Shown: piece by piece, positions 14,749-20,942 of the stretch
Position numbering within the stretch: position 1 is the first letter of the stretch
Layout of the letters: each line of letters starts with the position of its first letter
Source of the DNA: WHSY01 sp050700385
GTDB taxonomy: Bacteria > Actinomycetota > Actinomycetes > Mycobacteriales > Pseudonocardiaceae
Assembly: GCA_050700385.1 (NCBI GenBank)
Contig: JBOHGT010000498.1
Coordinates: forward strand, 1-20,942
Direction of reading: 5' to 3'
DNA length: 20,942 nt
The notes under the pieces: generated by a model
Databases searched by the model: none
Seen by the model: the letters and a program-made list of their open reading frames with translations, nothing else
Told to the model about the DNA's origin: nothing
Made by a program: the position numbers and the translations under genes

Positions 14749-15789
14749 GTGTCGTCGCATCATCCGAAGCGCGCCGTGCAAGGTGCGCTCGCTGCCATCG
14801 CCATGACCGCCCTGGTGACCCTGGTTCCCACGCCCGCCACTGCGGATCCACCGGTTCCCGACGACGCCCCCGCGGCCGTCCAGCAGCTCGCCGACCTCAG
14901 CCACCAGGCCGAGCTGCTCACCGAGCAGTGGCACCACGCCAAGGACCAGCTCGACGCCCGACGGGGCGAGCTGGACCGGGCCCGGCGCGACGCAGCTGCG
15001 GCGGCCGCCTCCGGGAACCAGGCTCACGCGGTCCAGGAGCAGTTCCGCGGCCAGGTCGACCGGCTTGCCAACGCCTCCTTCCAGGGTGCGCGCCTCAACC
15101 AGCTGTCGGCGCTGCTCGTGAGCGACTCGCCCGATGAGTTCCTCGCCCAGATGTCCGCGCTGGACCTGCTGGCGACGGACAGGAACCAGGCGATGAACGG
15201 GCTCACCGCCGCGGTCAGGCAGGCACGGCAGGCCGAGCAGGCGGCCAACGATGCGGCGACCCGCGCCGTCGCGGCCGAGCACGACGCGGCGCGCCTCGAG
15301 GGCGATCTCGCCCGGGCTCGCGAGGACATGGATCGCCAGATCGGGGTCGTGCAGGGCCGCCTGGACGAGCTCACCGCCGAGGAGCGGGAGTCGTACACCA
15401 GCGACGGCCTGACCGACTTCGCGCTCGGTCAGTTGCCCCTCGGTGCCGCCGGCGAGGCGGTGCAGGCGGCGCTGAGCAAGCAGGGCTCGTCGTACAGCTG
15501 GGGAGCCGACGGCCCGGAGTCCTTCGATTGCTCGGGTCTCACGTCCTGGGCCTACGATCAGGCCGGTGTGAGCCTGCCGCGTTCCAGCCAGGAGCAGGCA
15601 CAGGTGGGGAGAAGCGTGAGCCGCTCGGAGCTGCAGCCCGGTGACCTCGTCGCGCTCTACTCACCGGTCAGCCACATCGGACTCTACGTCGCCGACGGCC
15701 AGTACGTGCACGCGCCGCAGAGCGGCGATGTCGTGAAGGTCGTCGACATCCCGTGGGAGGACGTCACCGCGATGCGCCGGGTGGGCTGA
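14749..15789 (+). CDS. Secreted NlpC/P60 peptidoglycan endopeptidase
   Basis: A 346-aa exported D,L-endopeptidase of the RipA/Rv2190c type, cleaving the peptide stem of peptidoglycan outside the membrane. A signal peptide (about 1-32, ending PTPATADP) leads into a long coiled coil (about 45-210) resembling RipA's inhibitory or FtsX-contact region. The NlpC/P60 domain at 230-346 follows. The catalytic triad is complete: Cys261 in FDCSGLTSW, His309 in SHIGLYV and His321 in YVHAPQSGD. GTG 14749 is the start, with AGGAG 11 nt upstream. The gene is alone behind the c-di-AMP riboswitch, so wall cutting should respond to c-di-AMP and hence turgor. pimB' follows 49 bp later on the same strand and may be co-transcribed. 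Confidence 0.95.
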   Translation: MSSHHPKRAVQGALAAIAMTALVTLVPTPATADPPVPDDAPAAVQQLADLSHQAELLTEQWHHAKDQLDARRGELDRARRDAAAAAASGNQAHAVQEQFRGQVDRLANASFQGARLNQLSALLVSDSPDEFLAQMSALDLLATDRNQAMNGLTAAVRQARQAEQAANDAATRAVAAEHDAARLEGDLARAREDMDRQIGVVQGRLDELTAEERESYTSDGLTDFALGQLPLGAAGEAVQAALSKQGSSYSWGADGPESFDCSGLTSWAYDQAGVSLPRSSQEQAQVGRSVSRSELQPGDLVALYSPVSHIGLYVADGQYVHAPQSGDVVKVVDIPWEDVTAMRRVG

Positions 15790-15838
15790 GCCACCCGGCT
15801 GCGTGCCGCCACCGCACGCCGTGGAGCCGGTCGCGCCG

Positions 15839-16966
15839 ATGCGCCGCACGCTGCTGGTGACCAACGACTTCCCGCCCCGCCCGGGCGGGATCCAGGCCTA
15901 CCTTCACGAGCTCGCCCGGCGGCTGCCCCCCGGTCGCCTCACGGTGTACGCGCCGGACTGGCCCGGCGCCGCGAGGTTCGACGCGCAGCTGCCACTCCCG
16001 GTGCACCGCCATCCCGGCCGGCTGATGCTGCCCGTGCCCGATGTGCTGCGCCGCGCCTGCGTGCTGGCCCGGGAGCACGGCTGCGACGCCGTGTGGTTCG
16101 GCGCCGCAGCCCCGCTGGGCCTGTTGACCCACCGCCTCCGGGGTGCCGGGGTGGACCGGGTGGTCGCCAGCAGCCACGGGCACGAGGTGGGCTGGGCGAT
16201 GCTGCCCGGCGGCCGGCAGGCGCTGCGACGGATCGGCCGGGGCAGCGACGTCGTCACCGTCGTCAGCCACTACACCCGGCGGCGGGTCGCCGCGGCGTTC
16301 GGCCCGCTGGCGGCGCTGGAGCAGCTGCCGCCGGGGGTTGACACCGCCATCTACCGCCCCGACCCGGCGGCCCGGGCGGAGCTGCGCCGCCGGTACCGCC
16401 TGGGTGGGGCTCCGGTCGTGATCTGCGTATCGCGGTTGGTGGCACGCAAGGGGCAGGACGCGCTGGTCCGGGCGCTGCCCGCGATCCGTCGCCGGGTCCC
16501 AGGCACGGTGCTGCTGCTCGTCGGCGGAGGTCCGGATCGAGACCGGCTGCGCCGCCTGGCCGCCGGCTGCGGGATGGCCGACGCCGTGGTGTGCACCGGC
16601 GCGGTGTCGTGGGCGGAGCTGGCGGCGCACTACGCCGCCGGTGACGTGTTCGCGATGCCGTGTCGCACTCGGGGAGGTGGCCTGGACGTCGAGGGGCTGG
16701 GCATCGTATTCCTCGAAGCTGCTGCGACCGGTCTGCCGGTGGTCGCGGGCGCCGCTGGCGGTGCACCCGAGACGGTCCGGGACGGGCGGACCGGCCATGT
16801 CGTCGAAGGGCGCGACGTCCCCGCGCTGGCCCGCACCGTCGCCGCGCTGCTGGCGGAACCCGACCACGCCGCCGCGATGGGTGCCGCCGGGCGGGCGTGG
16901 ATGCGGCGCGACTGGGACTGGGCGCAGCGCGCCCGGCGGCTGGCGGGGTGGCTGGACGGCGGGTGA
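15839..16966 (+). CDS. pimB: GDP-mannose-dependent PIM mannosyltransferase PimB'
   Basis: GT4-family glycosyltransferase (375 aa). Its mycobacterial homologue (Rv2188c) adds the second mannose (alpha-1,6) to phosphatidylinositol monomannoside at the inner membrane face, on the path to lipomannan. Recognisable blocks are LLVTNDFPPRPGGIQAYL, VWFGAAAPLGLL, SSHGHEVGWAMLPG, LPPGVDT and SRLVARKGQDALV. They also include FAMPCRTRGGGLDVEGLGIV and the EX7E pair Glu285/Glu293. ATG 15839 is chosen because the homologues begin directly at (R)xLLVTNDFPP; GTG 15821 and 15803 are in-frame alternatives, and the Shine-Dalgarno is weak. It is convergent with the acyl-CoA synthetase gene, 15 bp apart. Its presence suggests that the organism makes PIM-type lipids. 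Confidence 0.92.
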   Translation: MRRTLLVTNDFPPRPGGIQAYLHELARRLPPGRLTVYAPDWPGAARFDAQLPLPVHRHPGRLMLPVPDVLRRACVLAREHGCDAVWFGAAAPLGLLTHRLRGAGVDRVVASSHGHEVGWAMLPGGRQALRRIGRGSDVVTVVSHYTRRRVAAAFGPLAALEQLPPGVDTAIYRPDPAARAELRRRYRLGGAPVVICVSRLVARKGQDALVRALPAIRRRVPGTVLLLVGGGPDRDRLRRLAAGCGMADAVVCTGAVSWAELAAHYAAGDVFAMPCRTRGGGLDVEGLGIVFLEAAATGLPVVAGAAGGAPETVRDGRTGHVVEGRDVPALARTVAALLAEPDHAAAMGAAGRAWMRRDWDWAQRARRLAGWLDGG

Positions 16967-16976
16967 GCCGCCGTCC
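16954..16976. terminator. Hairpin terminator shared by convergent pimB' and fadD15-like genes
   Basis: GGACGGCGG (16954-16962) pairs perfectly with CCGCCGTCC (16968-16976) around loop GTGAG, which contains the pimB' stop codon. No U-tract follows on either strand, so it would be a U-less (I-shaped) terminator of the kind proposed for actinobacteria. Confidence 0.55.
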
Positions 16977-16981
16977 GCCCC

Positions 16982-18796
16982 TCACTGGGCGTAGATCGCG
17001 TCGATGTCGTCGGCGAAGCTCTTCGAGACGACCGCCCGCTTGAGCTTCAGGGTAGGCGTGAGTTCACCGCTGTCCTCGCTGAACTCCACCGGCAGGATGC
17101 GGAACTTCCGGATCGCCTCCGCGTGCGAGACGGCCTCGTTGGCCTCGTCGATCGTGCCCTGCACTTCGGCGCGCAGGTCCTCGTCGTCGACCAGCTCGGC
17201 CACCGATGCGTTCTCGGGCTTGCCGTGCTCGTCGCGCCACGCCGGGAACGCCTCGGTGTCGATGGTGACCACAGCGCCGACGAAGGGCTGCTGGTCGCCC
17301 ACGACCATGCACTGGCTGATCAGCGGGTGGGCCCGGATGCGGTCTTCCAGCACCGCCGGTGCCACGTTCTTGCCCGCCGCCGTGACGATGATCTCCTTCT
17401 TACGCCCGGTGATCCGCAGATACCCCTCGTCGTCGAGGTCGCCGAGGTCGCCGGTGTGGAACCACCCGTCCCTGATGGCCGCCTCGGTGGCCTGCTCGTT
17501 GTGCCAGTAGCCCCGCAGCACCCCCGGGCTCTTGATCAGTACCTCGCCGTCGTCATCGACACGCACGGTGACCCCGGCCACCGGCCTGCCGACCGTGCCG
17601 ACCTTGAACTCGTTCTCGGTGTTCACCGTCGACGCGGCGCTGGTCTCGGTGAGCCCGTAGCCTTCGAGTACCGGTACCCCGATGCCGCGGAAGAAGTGCC
17701 CGAGCCGCTCGCCCAGCGGCGCGCCGCCGGAGACCGCCGCGACACACCGACCGCCGAGCACCGCCCGCAGCTTGGCGTAGACCAGCTTGTCGAAGGCGGC
17801 GTGCCGCAGGCGCAGTCCCAGACCCGCGCCACCGGTTTCCTGGGCGCGGCTCCACTCGACGGCGGTGACGTCGGCGGCGTCGAAGATCCGCCCCTTCCCG
17901 TCGGCGTGTGCCTTCTGCTTGGCGGAGTTGTAGAGCTTCTCGAACACCCGGGGTACCGAGAGCAGGAAGCTGGGCCGGAACTCGGCGAGCTCCATGACCA
18001 GGTTCTTGACGTCCGGCGTGTGCCCCAGGGTCACCCGGGCGTACACCGAGCAGCACTGGATGATCCGGGCGAACACGTGCGCCAGCGGCAGGAACAGCAG
18101 CACCGAGTTGCCGGCCTGCATCAACTGCGGGAAGCCCGCGATCGCCGCTCTGGTCTGGTTGAGCAGGTTGCCGTGGGTGAGCTCGCAGCCCTTGGGCCTC
18201 CCGGTGGTTCCGGAGGTGTAGATCAGCGTGGCGAGATCCCCCGCGTGCACCGAGGCGGCGCGCTCGCGCACGTCCGCGTCGGTGACGCCGGCACCGAGCG
18301 CGGCCAGCTCATCGACCGCCGCGGCGGTCTCACCAGCGCCGGTGGACTCCTCGATCTGCCACACGTGTACCAGGTCCGGCAGCCGGTCCGCCAGGGAGCG
18401 GACCGTCTCGCGGTGCGCGCTCGCCTCGACGATCACGGCCGTGGCGCCGGAGTCGGACAGGATCCACTCCACCTGCTCGGGCGAGGAGGTCTCGTAGATC
18501 GGCACCGTCACACCACCGGCCGCCCAGATCGCGTAGTCGAGCAGGGTCCACTCGTAGCGGGTCTTGGACAGCAGCGCGACCCGGTCGCCACGGTCGACGC
18601 CCGACGCGATCAGCCCCCGGGTCACCGCCGTCAGTTGGGCGGCGAAGTCCTTCGCGGTGACGTCGACCCATCCACCGTCGATCCGGCGGCGAAAGCTGAT
18701 GCTGCCGGCGAAGCGCTCGGCATTCGCCCACACCACATCGGTGAGGTTCTCCTCATCGGCCACCGTCACGGTGGCAGGCATGCTGAACTCCCGCAC
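16982..18796 (-). CDS. fadD15: Long-chain acyl-CoA synthetase (FadD15-like)
   Basis: AMP-forming long-chain fatty acid:CoA ligase (604 aa). The P-loop-like motif is LIYTSGTTGRPKG at about residues 191-203. GYGLTETSAAS is the A5 motif, and GWFHTGDLGDLDDEGYLRITGRKKEIIVTAAGKNVAP covers A7-A8. Near the C-terminus ELTPTLKLKR holds the adenylation lysine. GTG 18796 is preferred because GGAGG lies 5 nt upstream and the N-terminus (MREFSMPATV) matches the MREISVP start I recall for M. tuberculosis FadD15. ATG 18781 also has a Shine-Dalgarno (GGGAG) and would lose five residues. Its neighbours (pimB', SRPBCC) match the Rv2187 context. The symbol rests on remembered synteny and N-terminal similarity; substrate chain length is not known. 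Confidence 0.9.
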   Translation of the reverse strand: MREFSMPATVTVADEENLTDVVWANAERFAGSISFRRRIDGGWVDVTAKDFAAQLTAVTRGLIASGVDRGDRVALLSKTRYEWTLLDYAIWAAGGVTVPIYETSSPEQVEWILSDSGATAVIVEASAHRETVRSLADRLPDLVHVWQIEESTGAGETAAAVDELAALGAGVTDADVRERAASVHAGDLATLIYTSGTTGRPKGCELTHGNLLNQTRAAIAGFPQLMQAGNSVLLFLPLAHVFARIIQCCSVYARVTLGHTPDVKNLVMELAEFRPSFLLSVPRVFEKLYNSAKQKAHADGKGRIFDAADVTAVEWSRAQETGGAGLGLRLRHAAFDKLVYAKLRAVLGGRCVAAVSGGAPLGERLGHFFRGIGVPVLEGYGLTETSAASTVNTENEFKVGTVGRPVAGVTVRVDDDGEVLIKSPGVLRGYWHNEQATEAAIRDGWFHTGDLGDLDDEGYLRITGRKKEIIVTAAGKNVAPAVLEDRIRAHPLISQCMVVGDQQPFVGAVVTIDTEAFPAWRDEHGKPENASVAELVDDEDLRAEVQGTIDEANEAVSHAEAIRKFRILPVEFSEDSGELTPTLKLKRAVVSKSFADDIDAIYAQ

Positions 18797-18829
18797 GGGA
18801 ACCTCCGGATTTCGTGGTTACTCTTCGGA

Positions 18830-18858
18830 AACATATCGCGCGCACCCGCATCTGCCCA
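18830..18858 (-). promoter_or_regulatory. Candidate promoter of the acyl-CoA synthetase gene
   Basis: On the minus strand TGGGCA (18858-18853, four of six matches to TTGACA), a 17-nt spacer and TATGTT (18835-18830) predict a start near 18823 and a 26-nt leader with GGAGG. Confidence 0.5.
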
Positions 18859-18866
18859 TACCGGGC

Positions 18867-18896
18867 AGCACGGTCACGGCAGTGGCAGGCCGTGCT
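18867..18896. promoter_or_regulatory. 7-bp inverted repeat upstream of the SRPBCC gene
   Basis: AGCACGG (18867-18873) and CCGTGCT (18890-18896) are perfect inverted arms 16 bp apart. They are centred about 33 bp before the predicted leaderless start and lie between the two divergent promoters. This is a possible operator, with no other support. Confidence 0.35.
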
Positions 18897-18901
18897 CGGG
18901 G

Positions 18902-18907
18902 TAGCCT
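18902..18907 (+). promoter_or_regulatory. -10 element for leaderless SRPBCC gene
   Basis: TAGCCT, then exactly 7 nt, then ATG 18915. No Shine-Dalgarno is present, which supports a leaderless transcript. No -35 is recognised. Confidence 0.55.
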
Positions 18908-18914
18908 GCGCCTC

Positions 18915-19352
18915 ATGGCCGACGAGTCGACCCAGTCCATCGTCATCGACGCCGAGCCCGACGCGATCATGGATGTGATCGCGGACTTCCCCCACTACCC
19001 GGAATGGGCCAACGCGGTCAAGGACATCGAGGTCGTCGACCCCGGCACCGGCGGGCGGGCGGCGCAGGTGCGCTTCGTGATCGACGCCGGGGTGGTCAAG
19101 GACGAGTACGTGCTGGCCTATACCTGGGCCGGGGACGGCCTGTCGGTGCGGTGGAACCTGGTCAAGGGGCAGATGCAGCGGGCGCAGCGCGGTTCCTACG
19201 TGCTCGACCCCCAGGACGGCGGCTCCACCCGCGTCACCTACAGCCTCGCGGTGGACCTCGCGATCCCGATGATCGGCATGTTCAAGCGCAAGGCCGAGAA
19301 GGTGATCATGGACACCGCGCTGAAGGAACTCAAGCGGCGCGTCGAGGCCTGA
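18915..19352 (+). CDS. SRPBCC (START-like/polyketide cyclase-like) family protein
   Basis: A 145-aa protein with the SRPBCC ligand-binding fold, equivalent in context and length to Rv2185c as I recall it. The N-terminus has the typical pattern SIVIDAEPDAIMDVIADFPHYPEW. The middle is a run of beta strands (VVKDEYVLAYTWAGDGLSVRW, GSYVLDPQDGGSTRVTYSLAV). The C-terminus is a long amphipathic helix (MFKRKAEKVIMDTALKELKRRVEA) that would close over a hydrophobic cavity. Such proteins bind lipids or aromatic ligands, but this ligand is unknown. It is 57 bp upstream of the ArsA-like gene on the same strand and divergent from the acyl-CoA synthetase, so a lipid-related role is possible but is inference. 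Confidence 0.9.
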   Translation: MADESTQSIVIDAEPDAIMDVIADFPHYPEWANAVKDIEVVDPGTGGRAAQVRFVIDAGVVKDEYVLAYTWAGDGLSVRWNLVKGQMQRAQRGSYVLDPQDGGSTRVTYSLAVDLAIPMIGMFKRKAEKVIMDTALKELKRRVEA

Positions 19353-19363
19353 CTGCGGGCGGG

Positions 19364-19369
19364 TAGGCT
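19364..19369 (+). promoter_or_regulatory. Candidate -10 for the ArsA-like gene
   Basis: TAGGCT, 12 bp after the SRPBCC stop, predicts a start near 19376 and a 33-nt leader with AGGAGG. It would allow transcription apart from the SRPBCC gene. No -35 is recognised. Confidence 0.35.
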
Positions 19370-19409
19370 TGCGACCTCGCTCCGAATATCCCAGGAGGGA
19401 GGCGGCGGG

Positions 19410-20642
19410 GTGCGTGTCGTGCTCTTCGTCGGCAAGGGTGGCGTCGGTAAGACCACCCTCGCCGCGGCGACCGCCGCCGCGTGCAGCGCCGCCGGTCGCA
19501 AGACGCTCGTGGTCTCGACCGATCCGGCGCACTCGCTGGCCGACGCGCTCGACGTCCCGGTGGGCGCCGAACCGTCCGAGGTGGACACTGGTCTCTCGGC
19601 GTCCCAGGTGGACACCCGTGCACTGGTGAACGGCGCGTGGGACCAGCTACGTACCCACCTGAGCACCGTGCTGGCGGCGGCCGGCGTGGACGAGGTGATC
19701 GCCGAGGAGCTCACCGTGCTTCCCGGGCTGGAGGAGCTGCTGGCGCTGTCCGAGGTGCAGCGGATGGCGCGGGGCGGGCCGTGGGACGTGGTGCTGGTGG
19801 ACTGCGCGCCGACCGCCGAGTCGTTGCGGTTGCTCGCGCTGCCCGAGGCCGCGGCGACGTACCTGGAGCGGCTGTTCCCCACCCACCGCAGGCTGGTCCG
19901 CGGGCTGCTCGCGGGGCTCGCCGGGGAGGGGTCCGCGGCGCAGCGGTGGGACGCCGCCGCCGACGCCATCGGCCGGCTCGCCGAGCGGCTGGAGTCGCTG
20001 CGCGCGCTGCTCGCCGACCGGGAGGTGACCGGCCTGCGGCTGGTGCTCACCCCCGAGCGTGTGGTGGCCGCGGAGACCCGGCGGACGCTGACGGCGCTGG
20101 CCCTGCAGGGCATCCGGGTGGACGGCCTGCTCGTCAACCGGCTGGTACCTCCGGTAGCCCCCACCGCGCGGGGCCCGGCGGCGGGATGGCTACGGATCCG
20201 CCGCCACGAGCAGGACGTCGTGCTCGCGAAGCTGCGTGCGGATCTGCCGGGGCTGGGCCTGCGCACCGTCGGGCACCGTCCCGGAGAGCCGGTCGGGATA
20301 CCGGCACTGCTCGAGTTCGCCGGTGACCTGTGCGACAGCGCGGACGACCCGCTCGCCGGGTTCGGCGCAGCGGCGGGGTGCCCGCCGCTGCTCGCGGTGA
20401 GCCACGGCGGTGGGACGGGCCTGGACTCCGAGTACCTGCTGCGCGTGGCGGTGCCGCTGCTCGACGAGGCGCAGCCGGACCTGGCGCGGGTAGGGGACGA
20501 CCTCGCGATCACGACCGCCGGGCACCGCAGGCTCGTCACGCTGCCGTCGGTGCTGCGCCGGTGTGTGGTCACCGGCGCCGAGGTCGGCCCCGAAGGCATG
20601 CTGGTGCGATTCCGGCCCGATCCCGCCCTGTGGATGAGATGA
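19410..20642 (+). CDS. ArsA/Get3-like ATPase
   Basis: A 410-aa P-loop ATPase of the ArsA/Get3 branch of SIMIBI NTPases. The deviant Walker A GKGGVGKT is at residues 8-15, the TDPAHSL switch I region at about 38-44, and the switch II-like VDCAPTAESLRLLALP further on. A C-terminal extension (VPLLDEAQPDLARVGDDLAITTAGHRRLVTLP) looks like the small beta domain appended to actinobacterial members. Arsenite-pump context (arsB, arsR) is absent, so an arsenic role is not supported. Rv2184c is the positional equivalent as I recall it and is uncharacterised. The start is GTG 19410, with AGGAGG (19393-19398) 11 nt upstream. A CxxCPxC protein gene follows after 13 nt and is probably co-transcribed. Confidence 0.9.
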   Translation: MRVVLFVGKGGVGKTTLAAATAAACSAAGRKTLVVSTDPAHSLADALDVPVGAEPSEVDTGLSASQVDTRALVNGAWDQLRTHLSTVLAAAGVDEVIAEELTVLPGLEELLALSEVQRMARGGPWDVVLVDCAPTAESLRLLALPEAAATYLERLFPTHRRLVRGLLAGLAGEGSAAQRWDAAADAIGRLAERLESLRALLADREVTGLRLVLTPERVVAAETRRTLTALALQGIRVDGLLVNRLVPPVAPTARGPAAGWLRIRRHEQDVVLAKLRADLPGLGLRTVGHRPGEPVGIPALLEFAGDLCDSADDPLAGFGAAAGCPPLLAVSHGGGTGLDSEYLLRVAVPLLDEAQPDLARVGDDLAITTAGHRRLVTLPSVLRRCVVTGAEVGPEGMLVRFRPDPALWMR

Positions 20643-20655
20643 GTGGGTGGCTGAG

Positions 20656-20942
20656 ATGAGCGGGCCGCGGGCCGAGGGCTGCGACGTGCACGGCCGGGTG
20701 TCCGAGGAGATGCGGGCACTCGCCGAACTGCTCGTCGAGCGCATCGAGCCGTGGGCGCGGCGGGTGCGGGACGGGACGGTGCAGCAGGACCCCGAGAACG
20801 ACGCAACGCCGAGCACCTGTACGTGGTGCCCGGTGTGCGCGGTCGTGGGCGTGCTGCGCGGTGAACGTCCGGAGCTCGCGGCGCGCGTCGCCGAGCACGC
20901 GGTGGGCCTGCTGGCAGCCGTCCGGGAGGCGCTGGCCAGCCC
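20656..20942 (+). CDS. CxxCPxC-motif conserved protein, partial (3' end outside window)
   Basis: An open frame of 95 codons with no stop before the window end, starting at ATG 20656, 13 nt after the ArsA-like gene. An earlier GTG at 20644 hits a stop at once. The sequence has a helical N-terminal part (EEMRALAELLVERIEPWARRV), then a compact cysteine motif CTWCPVC (Cys-x2-Cys-x2-Cys) followed by another helix (GVLRGERPELAARVAEHAV). The cysteines could bind metal. It corresponds in position to Rv2183c as I recall it, of unknown function. Tight spacing suggests it works with the ArsA-like ATPase. Confidence 0.8.
   Translation, partial: MSGPRAEGCDVHGRVSEEMRALAELLVERIEPWARRVRDGTVQQDPENDATPSTCTWCPVCAVVGVLRGERPELAARVAEHAVGLLAAVREALAS

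Noticed and set aside
14537..14806. 89-codon frame covering the riboswitch
   Set aside because: The region is explained by the conserved RNA structure, and the peptide has no recognisable feature.
17123..18904. 593-codon plus-strand frame opposite the acyl-CoA synthetase
   Set aside because: Shadow of the AMP-ligase gene: biased composition, no motif, no Shine-Dalgarno.
19410..20642. Arsenical-resistance operon
   Set aside because: The ATPase is ArsA-like, but there is no arsB, arsC, arsD or arsR, and the neighbours match the mycobacterial Rv2184c context.
1..20942. tRNA/rRNA genes, insertion sequences, att sites or origins
   Set aside because: No cloverleaf, transposase, terminal inverted repeat or DnaA-box cluster was seen by reading. 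A tRNAscan or ISfinder run was not possible.

Overview
The window is a piece of a high-GC actinobacterial chromosome. It most resembles the order Pseudonocardiales/Mycobacteriales, and a Pseudonocardia-like organism is my best guess from recall. The evidence is the strong G/C third-position bias, frequent GTG starts, a diheme QcrC with a three-helix Rieske protein (the bcc-aa3 supercomplex type), the actinobacterial subunit CtaF, a PimB'-type phosphatidylinositol mannoside mannosyltransferase, and several apparently leaderless genes. Gene content follows, with rearrangements, what I remember of the Mycobacterium tuberculosis Rv2205c to Rv2183c stretch (glycerate kinase, HesB, asnB, ctaC, ctaF, qcrBAC, ctaE, trpD, NlpC/P60, pimB', fadD15, SRPBCC, ArsA-like). 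It is therefore a conserved core region, not an island. I see no mobile element, CRISPR array, tRNA or rRNA.

Layout. Positions 1-1333 hold the 3' part of a glycerate kinase, then erpA with a strong intrinsic terminator. asnB (minus) and ctaC (plus) diverge from about 3290-3436, and ctaF follows ctaC. From 4943 to 6418 a minus-strand pair encodes an atypical receiver-like protein and TrpD. ctaE, qcrC, qcrA and qcrB (6560-10819) run on the plus strand, with ATGA overlaps within qcrCAB. Together with ctaC and ctaF they supply most of the cytochrome bcc-aa3 respiratory supercomplex; ctaD is not here.

Positions 10816-15789 form a cell-wall block. It has a minus-strand secreted NlpC/P60-VanY fusion whose stop codon overlaps that of qcrB, a coiled-coil NYN-domain putative RNase, a divergent small Cys-rich protein, and a second secreted NlpC/P60 hydrolase. 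The second hydrolase is preceded by what I read as a c-di-AMP (ydaO/yuaA) riboswitch, which would tie wall remodelling to a turgor second messenger. Next come pimB' (plus) and, convergent to it, a FadD15-like acyl-CoA synthetase (minus). Last is a plus-strand cluster of an SRPBCC protein, an ArsA/Get3-like ATPase and a CxxCPxC protein cut off by the window end.

The most interesting signals are regulatory. They are the riboswitch, a recurring 'TAnnnT + 7 nt + start codon' leaderless arrangement before three genes, a large perfect-armed dyad between the NYN gene and the Cys-rich gene, and a 15-bp tandem repeat that triplicates the asnB stop codon. Among proteins, the NlpC/P60-VanY fusion has an eroded NlpC/P60 triad next to an intact VanY site, and the receiver-like protein upstream of trpD lacks most of the phosphorylation pocket. 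I found no wholly new multi-gene system.
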